Assembly (NCBI GenBank): GCA_023053685.1
Contig: JALIGW010000003.1
Span: 139,063,126 to 139,127,125, forward strand
Reading direction: 5' to 3'
Length of the DNA stretch: 64,000 nucleotides
From: Diadophis punctatus similis
Lineage: Eukaryota > Chordata > Lepidosauria > Squamata > Dipsadidae
A program made the translations under genes and the position numbers. Numbering within the stretch: the first letter of the stretch is position 1; every line of letters begins with the position of its first letter. Shown piece by piece: positions 51,757 through 62,762 of this stretch. Below the pieces are notes generated by a model, which did no database searches, was not told the origin of the DNA, and saw only the letters and a list, made by a program, of their open reading frames with translations.

Positions 51757-52066
51757 CAGGTAGTCTTCAACTTACCACCACAATTGAGGCCAAAACCTAT
51801 GTGAGAAATTTGTTAAGCGAGTTTTGCCCCATTTTACGACTTTTCTTGTCGCCTTTGCTAACTGGAATCACTGCAGTTGTTAAATTAGTCACGTGGTGGT
51901 TAAGTGAATGGTTTCCCCATTGACTGCTGGTCAGAAGGTCGCAAAAGGGGATCACGTGACCCCAGGACACTGCAACCGTCATAAATGTGAGTCAGTTGCT
52001 GAGCGTCTGAATTTTGATCATGTGACCATGGGGATGCTGCAGCAGTCATAAGTGTGAAAAATGGTC
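51757..52066. repeat. TTACGACC-family repeat, copy 11
   Basis: Starts AGGTAGTCTTCAACTTACCA immediately at the edge of the CpG island and runs toward the intergenic side; ends in GCAGTCATAAGTGTGAAAAA. Opposite orientation to copies 3, 9 and 12. Confidence 0.7.
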
Positions 52067-52480
52067 TTAAGGCACTCTGTTTCTTTTCAGCTATGACTCA
52101 CGGGGATCGAATAATTCACTTAAGAAATCGGGGTGTGGCACTAGTCCGAATTTTGGAGATCACGGGACCATTTAACCCTGTTTGCAATGTAATAATTTCT
52201 CCCCTTTTCTGCTTCCTTCTCTCTCCTTCTTCACTTGTCAGCCTCCCTCTTTTTTATGGGTCCACGGCTTCCTGTGAACAACTTCCCCCGTCCGGCCAGA
52301 AAGGGGTGGATTTATTTTATTTTATTTTATTTATCCTACAAGGAATGTTTGTGTCCTAACTGCTGTCAAGCCTTTTCTCCTTGCTGATAAAGCTGCTTAA
52401 GGGAGAGAATGGGGTCCTGAGGTACAGGATGGGTTTTCTATTGACCTTCAATAGCAGGACGAATGAATTCAGACATACAT
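52067..52480. other. Intergenic stretch, nothing recognised
   Basis: Pyrimidine-rich with a (TTTTA)n run near 52313-52331. No gene seen. Confidence 0.5.
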
Positions 52481-52822
52481 GAACTCCTGTCGTTTGCTGA
52501 CTATTCGAAGTTACAATGGCATTGAAAAAAATGACTTATGACTGTTTTCACACTTATGACCGTTGTGGCATCCCTGTGGTCACATGATCAAAATTCAGAC
52601 ACTTGGCAACTGACTCATGACAGTTGGAGTGTCATTTGGTCATGTGGTCTTTTGAGACTTGACAAGCTAGGTTCAGTTCACAACCTTGTTACTAGCTTAA
52701 CAACTGCAGTGATTCACTTAACTAGAGCAAGAAAGGTCATAAAATGGAGCAAAACTTGCTTAACTATCTTGCTTAGCAACAGAAATTTTGGGCTCAATTG
52801 TCATCAATCAAGGACTACCTGT
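52481..52822. repeat. TTACGACC-family repeat, copy 12
   Basis: AAAAAATGACTTATGACTG, CAGTGATTCACTTAAC and terminal TCAATCAAGGACTACCTGTA. Directly abuts an L2 end. Confidence 0.7.
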
Positions 52823-53036
52823 ATTTATTTATTTATTTGGAAGTTCTTCTATGCCGCCCTACTCCCTAAGGACTCAGGGCGGCATACAGCATTTTAAAGA
52901 ACACCAAACAATAAAAACATTTAAAAACAATTTTAAAAAAGTTAAAAAGAGAAACATACAACACCATACATACATGGGGGAGACCTCAGATGTAAAATTG
53001 TCTCAGAACCCTGCCTGCAGGAAGAGCCATGTTAGA
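52823..53036 (-). mobile_element. L2-clade LINE 3' end
   Basis: On the minus strand GCCGCCCTGAGTCCTTAGGG and an AAATA tail; the upstream part ends in AACATGGCTCTTCCTGCAGG, the same as the copy at 38540. Confidence 0.8.
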
Positions 53037-53069
53037 GATGGTAAGCTAAGTTTCGGTTACAGATGAAGA

Positions 53070-53340
53070 CATTATTTGCATAGCATAGACTTTCAATTTG
53101 TCCCTCAGATGAATTGTTCAGGACCTCCCTGTAAACAACATTCTTGATTTTGCTCTCTGGCTGGAGGATGACCAGGCTGTCAGGTGAACGGCCTCTGGAG
53201 CATGCCACATAGAACTGGCCAAGGGAGAAACAGGCAGCTTCCCTTACTTGTGTTTTCCTAATCGCATCTGTAAATCTTTTCCTGTGTTTTTTGCCTCTTT
53301 TCCCTTTGACTGGTGTTACAGTAGAAGGAACAGATTTGTC
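53070..53340 (-). pseudogene. Helitron helicase C-terminal fragment
   Basis: The minus strand encodes SLGQFYVACSRGRSPDSLVI then LQPESKIKNVVYREVL (53119-53226), the end of the Pif1-type helicase of Helitron RepHel proteins (usual pattern HGQxYVACSRVxSPDxL). Residues upstream do not align well and the rest of the protein is missing, so it is a fragment. Downstream 53600-53790 looks like repeat-derived non-coding sequence. Confidence 0.65.
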
Positions 53341-53795
53341 TGAACTGAGGAGGAAAATAAGGGGGGGAAATCTGTCTCTGCCTACCAGTCCTATTAGTGT
53401 GTGAGAGAGTTGAGGGGTGTTTGGAAACTCAAACAGTATTTGCTGTGTGAGCAAGAAGGAGACAGGAAGGAGTCTCTGCATGGCTTAGCTCAACTGTTCT
53501 GTAGTAAAGCTGCTTGCTGCTGTGAAAGCAAAAGTGAAACTGAAACTCCTCTGCTTGTGTTTTGCATTTGGATCAGATTTCTTTTCAGGTGGGGAGGGGG
53601 GAGTAGAACTCCTTAGCATCAGAGCTTGTTAATACTAATATAAGAAATAGTCATGCTCCGATGGTCATTTTGAAAAATCCTTTCTTAGTGAGTACCTAGA
53701 AGGCAAGAGGAACATACGTGGCAAATTTCAAGTTTGTAGGCTTTATGGTTCTGGAGATTTTGTGATTAATGTGTGAGTTGTTTTCACTTATATAG

Positions 53796-53825
53796 AGAGA
53801 GAGATATAGAGATATAGAGATAGAT

Positions 53826-53893
<68 letters not shown>

Positions 53894-53914
53894 TAGATAG
53901 ATAGATAGATAGAT
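53796..53914. repeat. (AG)n and (GATA)n compound microsatellite
   Basis: A long AG run at about 53826-53889 is followed by six or so GATA units to 53914. Intergenic. Confidence 0.95.
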
Positions 53915-54116
53915 TATATGCCGTCTTGCCCTAAACGTTTTAGGAAAAATCTTTTTCTTTTTTGATCCATGACTAATAAAAATCCAGAGTGCCTCAAATT
54001 CTCTGTTTTGATCCTTGTCATCAATGGGACATGTCCTATAGCACAGTATGTGAACTAGGCCAATGACTAGGTCTGCCCACTGTACACTGTGTTTTGATTT
54101 GTTGGTGGCTATGTAT

Positions 54117-54357
54117 TGTCTGACTTATTAGTGTGTATGAATCTTCAAGTCAGTTTTTTACTCCTGGCAAATGCCTGGACGAGTCCTGCAGGTTTCTTAG
54201 GAAGTTTGCTTAAGAAGTTTGCCATTGCCTCCTTCCTAGGTCTGAGAGTGACTGGTGCAAGATCACCCAGCCTGCTTTATGGCTAAAGCAGGATTAGAAC
54301 TCGCAGTCCCCTGGTTTCTAGCCTGGTGCCTTAACCACTATACCAAACTGGCTGTCC
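54117..54357 (-). mobile_element. Sauria-type SINE
   Basis: Minus strand: GCCAGTTTGGTATAGTGGTT head, CCTAGGAAGGAGGCAATGGC middle. A short direct duplication (AAGTTTGC) interrupts the 3' half. Intergenic. Confidence 0.75.
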
Positions 54358-55502
54358 CAATTACAGCTTACTTCTTAATGAAAAAAACCACAAGAGCTTT
54401 TTCAGTACATTGTAGTTGTTTTTTTTTAATTAACACAGTCATTAAAACACATGGGTGCTATTTGTCCCTTGAAGCCATGCATTTTGGTGAAGAAGAAACT
54501 CGGTTTAGGCTTTGTGGTTTATTAAAACTAATGCATACACGATTCTGTCAAACAATAGGAAAAGTTACGTTATTTAATCAGTACTATTATCAATTCCATA
54601 CATGTCCCTATGGTGGTATGCTTTATGATAGGCAGTCAAAGAAGTAAGTGTGGGTGAGAAATTAGCATACTTAGACTGACATGCTATTTCCTTCTATTGC
54701 AAAGCATAATGATTAAGGCTTAATTGGGTGGTCATTGTTCTCACTCTCTTCACTTTTAATTCTCATTTCTCTTCTGGAACTGGAAGATAAACTGCTTGGT
54801 CTTCAAAACATTTAGCAACCCGGTTTTCAGTTTCTGACATATTCAACACAAATTAGCGTGAACTATAGAGAAAACAAGACTTCCATTATTTGCCCCTCCC
54901 TAAATCATCCGCTCTTCATCATTATGACAAAAGAATGTCTGGTATGTAAGAAACAGATCCCCATCACTCAGTTATGAACATGGATTCTGAATTGAAACCA
55001 GAGGTTCCTGACAAAAGAGGCCAAGATCTAAAAAGCTTAAGAATTTAGAACAGATTCCTTAAATATATAGTTTTCAAAAATACTTTCTGAAATCATACCA
55101 TATATACAGCACAAATCAGCACTTTGTATTTCATGTTTAAGTCTTGTTTAAAACTAAAATGCTTTATTTTAATGGAAAATCCATTAGTGTATCATTGTAG
55201 ATTTGTAGAAAAATAAATTCTTACATAATAGATAGGCACCCAATTCCATAGAGCTATGCAAAAAAAAAAAGTCATTGTGTTACAATGCCTTTATACAATC
55301 TCTAGACTGGCCGTAGTTGGAATGCATTAGTCAGAATGTGTGCAGTTCTAACTAGTTTAGTTTAGTTTATTGTCATTGCACATGGTACAATGAAATTAAA
55401 CGCCATCTTTAGTGTACATTATAACTATAAAAATAAAAACACATACATACATCCTTTACATTCTATATAATTGAAATTGAAAACCCGATATTGCACTATA
55501 CC
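54358..55502. other. Intergenic stretch, mostly unrecognised
   Basis: AT-rich, no gene. 55370-55460 (TTTATTGTCATTGCACATGG) resembles a dispersed repeat end of unknown family. Confidence 0.45.
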
Positions 55503-55505
55503 CGT

Positions 55506-55550
55506 GATGGCGAACCTACGGCACGCATGCCCAAAGTGGCACGCAAAGCT
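55506..55550. mobile_element. hAT-like family (CAGTGATGGCGAACC), end fragment
   Basis: CGTGATGGCGAACCTACGGC matches the left terminus of the copies at 8753 and 31367; the right end is missing. Confidence 0.5.
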
Positions 55551-56087
55551 ATGTTAAAAGTACACAACGAGGTACAACAATTCTCCCAGATTAGTACAAA
55601 TATAGCATGTAGAATGGCCCAGATATTGGTTGCTTTATTTTGTAAGAATCAATTCCCCTTCTTCACCATCATCATCTAAGCGAACGATCTGTTGATTCCA
55701 AAAACGAAATGATCTTCATTTCTTGAACGTGGATAATTGTTTCACTAAAACCCATGAAGAGGAAGACAGATTGAGGTAAAAGTATTACAACAGCAATGTT
55801 ACATTGTATGCAATCATGTTTCAGGCTGGATTTTGTTTGCAATTTGCTCTGACTTTAATTTTGCTCTGTGTAAACCTTTGGAACAAAGCAGACCATGTTG
55901 CTACATTGTGTACCATGTGATTGTGATGTCCCTGAACTGGAAAAAAGAGGACATCTATAAAGGATGGCAGTTTCGGAGCAATAGCTGCAGGTCTGTTTTT
56001 AAACAGAGGATTTCACAGAACATACTAAAACTAAAACCTGGGTCTCATATAATTTACATTCAACTAAACAAAATTATGGCTTAACAT

Positions 56088-56501
56088 CAGGGGTGGGTTC
56101 TAACTTACCTCGCTGCCGGTTCGCTTCCTCCCGCGCCGCATGGGCACGCCTCGTAGGTGCGCACGCATGCATGCACAGTGCCGAAACATCTGGAAAAAAA
56201 GCCGAAAACAAGATGATGACCGCATGCACAGTGCCGGAAACTTGGCTTCTGCGCATGTTCAGAAGAAATTTTTATTTTTTTTAAAAAGCCAAAAACAAGA
56301 TGGTGACCGCATGCACAGTGCTGGAAACTCAGGTTCTGCGCATGCTCAGAAGAAGAAAAAATTCAAATTTTTTTTTTAAAAAGATGGCGGCGCTCACAGA
56401 CCAGCATCGACTGAATCGGATCCGTGACATCATCGTGACATCACCAGCAGGTCGCTACCAGTTTGGGCGAACCGGTCCAAACCAGGAAGAACCCACCCCT
56501 G
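56088..56501. mobile_element. 414-bp hAT-like MITE with imperfect 8-bp TSD
   Basis: Starts CAGGGGTGGGTTCTAACTTA and ends AAGAACCCACCCCTG. Flanks CTTAACAT and CTTAATGT agree at six of eight bases. Internally two copies of an approximately 80-bp unit (GACCGCATGCACAGTGC) are repeated, and AAGATGGCGGCGC (YY1-like) is present. Intergenic. Confidence 0.85.
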
Positions 56502-56509
56502 CTTAATGT

Positions 56510-57315
56510 GCTGGCCTTTCTCATACAAGAACATGCTAAAAGAAAGATTAAGTTCTTGCAGTGTTCAAAACAACAAACAATCAAGTTCCACTTTAGCCTG
56601 GTGTAGAATGTTGTAGGAAGCCATCCAATATGTCGTTTCTCAGTTTCATAAATTTTGCAAATGGTGCTGCTTGGATATTGTTCTATTCTTCTTTAGAATG
56701 TTTATGGGGTTTTATTATTTTTTCTGAAGGTAAGGAATAGGTAATGTTTGTCCCATATGCAGTTTGCAAGTCCATAAAAACTTCTCAATGTGTTTTTCTG
56801 AAATGTAAAAGAAGATAGAGAGATGGGGAAATATGTACAGGACACACCATTCCTGGCCCCCCTTTTTTGAGTTTAAATTCTGTAAGGGTCGTTTCCATTG
56901 CCTGTTGCACCCTATACGTGCTTGATTTTCACTCTCATTTCAAGTCAGTTCAAAATCAAATCTACAATACAAGAATAATAACAGACCCGTTAGCTCAATC
57001 GGCTGAGCGAGTCCAACTTGGGGTATTGATGGAGACAGGGTAGAAAGGCAGTTCTCTTTTCGTTGGCTGCCTTTCCCTCCATTCTATAAAACTGCAAAAA
57101 GTTTCACTCTTAATGCAAAATAGGTCTGCAATGTTTGCTGATGGATTTAGGTCATGTTACCCTGAAACATCTGAACTGCATCAAAGTTGAACATTATTTT
57201 TAATGAAGAAGTGTTAATTTTGCAAAGAACGTGACAAAGGGAGGGCAATTTTCTCGTGTATACGGTACTGCATTCATACATTCAATATATGTCATATCAG
57301 GTAGAATTTATTGTA
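56510..57315. other. Intergenic stretch, nothing recognised
   Basis: No gene or classified repeat. A tRNA D-arm-like string near 56986 lacks the rest of a tRNA. Confidence 0.5.
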
Positions 57316-57721
57316 TGGGCAGTCCTCACTTAAGGACTGCCCTGTTTAGCAAGTATTCAAAGTTATGATGGCGTTAAAAAAGTAACTTTATGACCAACAC
57401 TTGCGTTTACAACCATGACGGTTTCAAGCGCATTGCAACCGATGGGTGTTTATGACTCTTGCAGCATCCCACAGTCACCTGATTGCCATTTGTGAACTTC
57501 ACAGCTGGCTTCTGACAAGCAGAGTCAATGGAGAATCTGGCAGTAAAATTGCAAGTTGCAGTCTTCATGTCTCGCTTAACAGCCACAAGTGATTCACTTA
57601 ACGGTTGAGGTAGAAGTAAGGTTGTAAATCCGTGGTGGTCGTGCATTGTCTTGCTTAATGGCCACATCGCTTAGCAATGGAGTTGCTAGTCCCAATTGTG
57701 GTTGTTAAGTGGAGATGCCCT
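57316..57721. repeat. TTACGACC-family repeat, copy 13
   Basis: Starts GGCAGTCCTCACTTAAGGAC, ends TTGTGGTTGTTAAGTGGAGA; the interior AAGCAGAGTCAATGGAGAA matches the family. Intergenic. Confidence 0.65.
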
Positions 57722-57861
57722 GGAATTCCTTTGAGAAAATAACTTTCTATTAACTTTCTAGCTATGTTCTTCTTTTGCAGTAAAAAACAAAACAAGAAAA
57801 CTAAAGGGGGCACTGGTGTTGGTGTGATTGTTGGTGTTGGTTTGGTGTTAGTTTAGTTTAG

Positions 57862-58072
57862 ATTATTGTTAGAGTTGGAAGGGACCTTGTAGGTCATCTA
57901 GTCCAACCCCCTGCTCAAGCAGGAGTCCCTACACCATTTCGGATAAATAGCAGTCCAATCTCCTTTTGAAAGTCTCAAGTGTTGGAGCTCTCACAACCTC
58001 CGCAGGCAAGCTGTTCCACTGGTTGATCACTCTCACGGTCAGAAAGTTTCTCCTTATTTCCAGGTTGAATAG
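57862..58072 (-). mobile_element. CR1 LINE 3' end
   Basis: Minus: [20 protein letters not shown], then the CR1 terminus AGGTCCCTTCCAACTCT. 5'-truncated at about 58072, where a GGAA microsatellite begins. Confidence 0.85.
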
Positions 58073-58079
58073 TGTCGGA

Positions 58080-58161
58080 AGGGAGGAGAAGGAAAGGAAA
58101 AGGGAGAAAGGAAGGAAGGAAGGAAGGAAGGAAGGAAGGAAGGAAGGAAGGAAGGAAGGAA

Positions 58162-58193
<32 letters not shown>

Positions 58194-58194
58194 A
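58080..58194. repeat. (GGAA)n and (GGCA)n microsatellite
   Basis: GGAA units to about 58160, then GGCA units to 58191. Translating it gives low-complexity Lys/Glu/Arg or Pro/Ser-rich frames that are not genes. Confidence 0.95.
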
Positions 58195-61094
58195 GATAGC
58201 AGAAAGAGAAATAAAAGAAGTAAAGGTGGCCTTGCCAATTGTGGTGCTCATTTTTACTCACAGTCCATGGATACTGGACAGGAAAAGATTATCCACCCTG
58301 TTATAGCATGCAGATGAAAAAGGAAAGCCTTGGTGTAATTTTTGTGTTAAGAATCTCATTCCAAGAAGTGTAACTTTCTTTTTTCCAATATGGGGAAGTA
58401 GGCACGGGACATTGTGGGCATGCAATGGGTATCTTAAGCTTTCTCTCCGTTTTAAGATTTTTTTTCCTTACCTGCCTGCAAATTTTTAAAAAGAGGTAAT
58501 ATTTTTGGTTCCCCTCTATTCTGGGGGACTCTGAAAGCCACGACTATAGGAATGCTGGCAAGTTGAACATGATTCAAGGCTGCACTTTATTATCCCTGCT
58601 TATAGAATAGATTTTTGGAATGAAATACTTCCTAGGCAGAAGTATGAAAATTAAAGCTCATGACTTAAAAAATGAAAACAACATTCAAGAGATCCAACTC
58701 AGTTTACTGGCACTACATCTCTTTTGGCCCAGAGCTATTAAATGAATCAAATGCTACTGTGGTTATTTATAGGTTATTTTAAAAATAACCAGAATACATG
58801 TTCTGTGGATGTGGGCAATATGTATACACTAATCCAAACTGTGTACAGTAAAAACTTTTCTCCTGCCTCGTGAAGTCAATTTTTTGATCTTTATTTTACT
58901 TTACAGTACATGGAGCCAATGACATGACTAGTATTGAAAATACTTCTTAATCCTGTCAGTTTTGGTCGATGTTGTAAAGCTTTATTTCTGTAAATGAACA
59001 TGGAGATACTTGTCTGATGATGGTATCTTGTCTGTGCTGATGTGAAACTTTTTTTTTTTTGCCAGAAGTAACTGTAGGATATTTGACTGCCAACTTTTTC
59101 TCCAAAGCGCGCACACACACACACACATTATTTTTATCCTAATTCCATTCCTTTTCTAACTACAACATACCAGATGGTAAATTTTGTGCAAATCATGGGA
59201 AGGATCCAGAATTAGCTTCCGGAGAATCAAAACGTTTTCTTCTATTGGCAGAAGGATCCAAGATTTAACAGCAGTTTGCTCTGAGAGTAGGTAGGGGATG
59301 GGGCATAAATTGCAGTGAGTCCTAATTTAGTGCTTCTCTATTCAAGGGAATGTCCCAGCCTTCCAGAGCATAAAGGAAATGGGGGAAATGACAAATATTG
59401 CCTTCCTTATTCTTCCACTCAGAAGAACTCTGGACGCAATTCAGTCATTTGACTCAGTATTTTTTTCCATGTGGGATTCCAAGAATATGATGTTTTTATA
59501 GCCTCATGAGTTTTTCATATGTAACAATTTTAATTTTACATAAGGATGCTAGGTAAAAAGTAAAATTCCACCAGATTAATTAATGGACAATGTGCAACAT
59601 TTTTTAACACCCCAGGAGGAGTTAGAAAATTATTTGCTAACACAGATTCTTTAAGTTCATCCCATAGAATCATTTGTATGTTCTTGTTAAGAAAACAGCA
59701 ACAGCAGCATGTCTTGTGCTGTGAGGAATACATCCTGCATTCCTCATGTTGTGAATTCTAGAATCCTAACAACGCCAAGCCTGAAAAAGCAGGAAACAGC
59801 ACTTGCTTAATCACGTGCAACTTTAAAACCCACTGTAAGTAGGATTGGGTCAAGTTAGTAATTGGATGGGAGATCACAGAGAATAACCCTGTTGCAGACT
59901 TGACTGGAAAACTGAAAAAAAAAATTCTGAAAGAAAACAATGGCAAACTATTCCTCCATTTTCCATGGATGCGTTCACGAAGTTGATTTTGAAGGAAGTT
60001 TAAGTCTGCTTTTTGTTAAATCTAAGTCAAATATATTCTAGCAGCAACCATGTTTATTTTGGGGTTGTTTTTTTAAAAAAGAGCATGCTTTTTGAGACTT
60101 TATCCCTTCAAGGAAAAGATGGTGGGGTGAAAATGCTTAAATTCTATTAGCTATCCCCCCTCATGCCCCTTACCAGAAGTAAAAATGGGTGTCCAACTAT
60201 ATTTTATTCTTTGAAGCTAATTTTCTGGATGTTTATTGGATGAAAACAACCACCGGGTATAACAGCGAGCAGAAAAATAGCTCCAAGGAAAATTGGCAGA
60301 ATTTCCTTGTTTTTTGGTGGGGAAGGTTTCAATTTAAATGGAATTTATAATTCTGAAGACTGTCTTTCTCCCTCCCTCCTTCCCTCCCTTTCTCACACAA
60401 AAATGTAGTCAATACATTTAGATATATGTTACCTGCATACGAATGCATCCAAAATATCACTATTATGTGTTATATATTTCATTCACAGTTCACACCCATT
60501 AAAGAAAGGAATATGTGATGTAAAATATAATTCTGTATATGTACAGTAGTTTGTCCTTTACATTGATGAAAGGGTTGATCTAAACTATATCTCCTCTTTG
60601 AAAGAAATTCTGTGGCTAGTACTGAATTATCTTAACACTTCGCTTAATGTTCTCCACATGCAGGTTTGCACTGGTTTAACTAGCTGCAGGTGTTTAAAAA
60701 GAAATTAATTTAATGATATGGAAGTGAGTCATCCTCATGCCTTGACTAGCTGTGAACATGTCACTCCAATGCCCTGCTTTGTTCCACTTTAAATTATTTA
60801 CACGATGACACTGCAGAGTATTTACTGAAGTCAACTTTTCCCAGAATAACTAACAAGTATCATTTACTTGGGTCAATCTTGGTTATAAACCAGCCTTTCT
60901 AAATTTACAAATTTAGTAGGTCACATGTGGCTCCATATATTTCTAAATTTACAAATTTAAATGAAATATCAACTTCCAGAATCCTCAGTCACATTGGTTA
61001 GAAATAATGTGATTGGCAAGTTCAACATAACTGGAGGGCATCAGGTTAGGAAAATGAACAGAAATCAGAATTGTTTTCTAATGTAGAAAAGAAA
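58195..61094. other. Intergenic stretch downstream of NHLRC1
   Basis: 2.9 kb of AT-rich sequence, with (CA)n at 59110-59126 and no recognisable gene. Part of it may be NHLRC1 3' UTR if polyadenylation is distal. Confidence 0.5.
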
Positions 61095-61110
61095 ATAATC
61101 TTTTATTTTG
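61095..61110 (-). terminator. Candidate poly(A) signal downstream of NHLRC1
   Basis: The plus strand reads cttttattttg, so the minus strand carries AATAAAA about 390 nt beyond the NHLRC1 stop. AATAAA occurs often by chance in AT-rich DNA, so this is only a candidate for the 3' end. Confidence 0.3.
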
Positions 61111-61493
61111 TTTTAAGAAACCCCAACTTTCTGTTGAAAGGATCAAATAGACTGGCTTTGTACCATCAATAACCTAAGAGAAACTCATCCTATCCAGAAC
61201 CGAATATATACAGTTTCAAAGTAGGTCACATGTGGCACCATATATTTTTACTATGTTAATTCTAGTAAGGATGATCATTTTGCAGTGCAGTTCCACTCAG
61301 AAACAAGTTAACATGCCTTCCATTTGGGGAGGGAGACACAAAGCTGCAGAGCTAAGTTTGTCTCAACTTGTTTGAACCGAAATCCACTACAGCTAAGCCA
61401 GAGAAGACTCAAAGCCACCAACCGGAGAATTAAGCATTTTGTATATTCTTCCTTGAAATTGTGAGCTAGTTGAGTCCCACCCCAGACCAGTGC

Positions 61494-62762
61494 TTAGCTG
61501 AGAGTATATATTTTTAAAGAATGATCGCCCCCATCCAAAACGACTAGAGAATTATCTGACGTGAAAGTTAACGCCAAAGGGTAGGAGAGACCCTGAGTTA
61601 TCAATGGTGTACACATAGGGAATTCTTCAGGTTTTCCGAGAGAGAAAATGGCTTGGTTATAAGCATCAGTTACTATTACTTGCCCTTCCCTGCTAAAGGT
61701 CACAGCACTGGCATGGACTTTGGAAGGGAAGACAAGATTCAGGCCAAAACTGTCCACCTGACCGATTAGCTGCAAGTCTCTGTTGAAGATTTTCAGCCTG
61801 GTATTGCCGTAGCAGGGCCCTCTGGCCATCAAATGTTCGATGACAGCGATGGCTCCAGAGACGGGCGAAACAGCCACTTTCCTTGGGCAACACAGGTTAG
61901 AGTACAACTTTTTCACTCCCTTTAATTCTCCCTTTTCAAAGTCAGCCGACAAGTGGTACAGAGCCCCTGCCTCCGAATCGGTCATGAGGATGTCATTTTG
62001 TGGCAGGGTGTCAAGACCCCATGGCAAGGAAAAGGACTCTGCGATGACCATCTTGCCTCTGCCGTCACAATCGAACACTTTGACCGAAGGGTCCCCGCTA
62101 TCTGTGACCACAATATGACCGTCCAGCGTGACCGCGACATCAGTTGGGTACCTGAGGTCATTTCCGGATTGCCCTCTTTCTCCAAACTGCTGTATGCAGC
62201 TGCCACTGAAGCTAAACAGCTTGATTCGTTTCTTGCCATCGTGGACCACTGCTAAACAGCTGGAGTTGTGGCACACAGCCAGCCCCGTGGGGTTGATCAG
62301 CGTTCCCCAGCCTCCAAAAGAAAGGTGAAAGGTGAAGACCTGAGATCCAGGGGCAGCCACAGCCTCCCTTCTCCCTACTGTCCTTCCAGCGACTGGAGTC
62401 CGGTTGGCTGAAGGACTCAAGATTTCCATCAGGTGCAACAACGGCAAGCAGTCGCTGGTCTCTGAAGCTTTGCAAGCCCTGCGACAGAAAGGGCATTCCA
62501 GCCTGAAATTCCGAGGGTGGGCCAGAGACATGACACACTCCAGGCACATCACATGCCCGCATGGCAAGTTCTTCGGCCGATGTTTTTTCTCGGGGTTAAA
62601 ATTTTCAAAGCACACTTTGCATTCGAGCAGATTGTTCTCAGACTGATCCAGCAGCTCTGTCATGATTTCTGTTTGATCAGCGGCTTTAGCAGTCATTAGA
62701 AGTCTTAAGAGGATTGATTGCTGCGCTGCTGAGGAGTGGGAGGGGGGAGAGTGCTGTGCCAT
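61494..62762 (-). CDS. NHLRC1: NHLRC1 (malin), RING-NHL E3 ubiquitin ligase, intronless
   Basis: Single exon of 422 codons from 62762 to a stop at 61494. RING finger C3HC4: Cys48, Cys51, Cys68, His70, Cys73, Cys76, Cys90, Cys93 (LECKVCF, LPCGHVMCLEC, LECPFC). Six NHL-type beta-propeller repeats follow from about residue 150 (FGGWGTLINPTGLAV, LRYPTDVAVT, FSLPWGLDT, CCPRKVAVSP, VHASAVTF, LSYPLALTF). Malin binds laforin and ubiquitinates glycogen-metabolism proteins such as PTG and glycogen synthase; loss causes Lafora disease in mammals. The human protein has 395 residues; starting at the second Met (residue 23, ATG at 62696) would give 400, which fits better. Being intronless and adjacent to KIF13A in the same orientation both match the orthologue. 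No stops or frameshifts. Confidence 0.97.
   Translation of the reverse strand: MAQHSPPSHSSAAQQSILLRLLMTAKAADQTEIMTELLDQSENNLLECKVCFENFNPEKKHRPKNLPCGHVMCLECVMSLAHPRNFRLECPFCRRACKASETSDCLPLLHLMEILSPSANRTPVAGRTVGRREAVAAPGSQVFTFHLSFGGWGTLINPTGLAVCHNSSCLAVVHDGKKRIKLFSFSGSCIQQFGERGQSGNDLRYPTDVAVTLDGHIVVTDSGDPSVKVFDCDGRGKMVIAESFSLPWGLDTLPQNDILMTDSEAGALYHLSADFEKGELKGVKKLYSNLCCPRKVAVSPVSGAIAVIEHLMARGPCYGNTRLKIFNRDLQLIGQVDSFGLNLVFPSKVHASAVTFSREGQVIVTDAYNQAIFSLGKPEEFPMCTPLITQGLSYPLALTFTSDNSLVVLDGGDHSLKIYTLS

Noticed and set aside
53032..53481. Whole 149-codon frame as a gene
   Set aside because: Only the 36-residue Helitron helicase part is recognisable; the rest is unrelated and there is no complete protein.
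56984..57040. tRNA-like string GTTAGCTCAATCGGCTGAGC
   Set aside because: D-arm pairing is present, but no anticodon stem, T-arm or acceptor pairing follows.
58072..58194. Microsatellite seeded by the CR1 tail at 57862
   Set aside because: The element is on the minus strand, so its tail is at 57862; the microsatellite is at its 5'-truncated end.
57929..58317. Pro/Ser/Cys- and Lys/Glu-rich open frames
   Set aside because: Translations of (GGAA)n/(GGCA)n microsatellites joined to a CR1 end.
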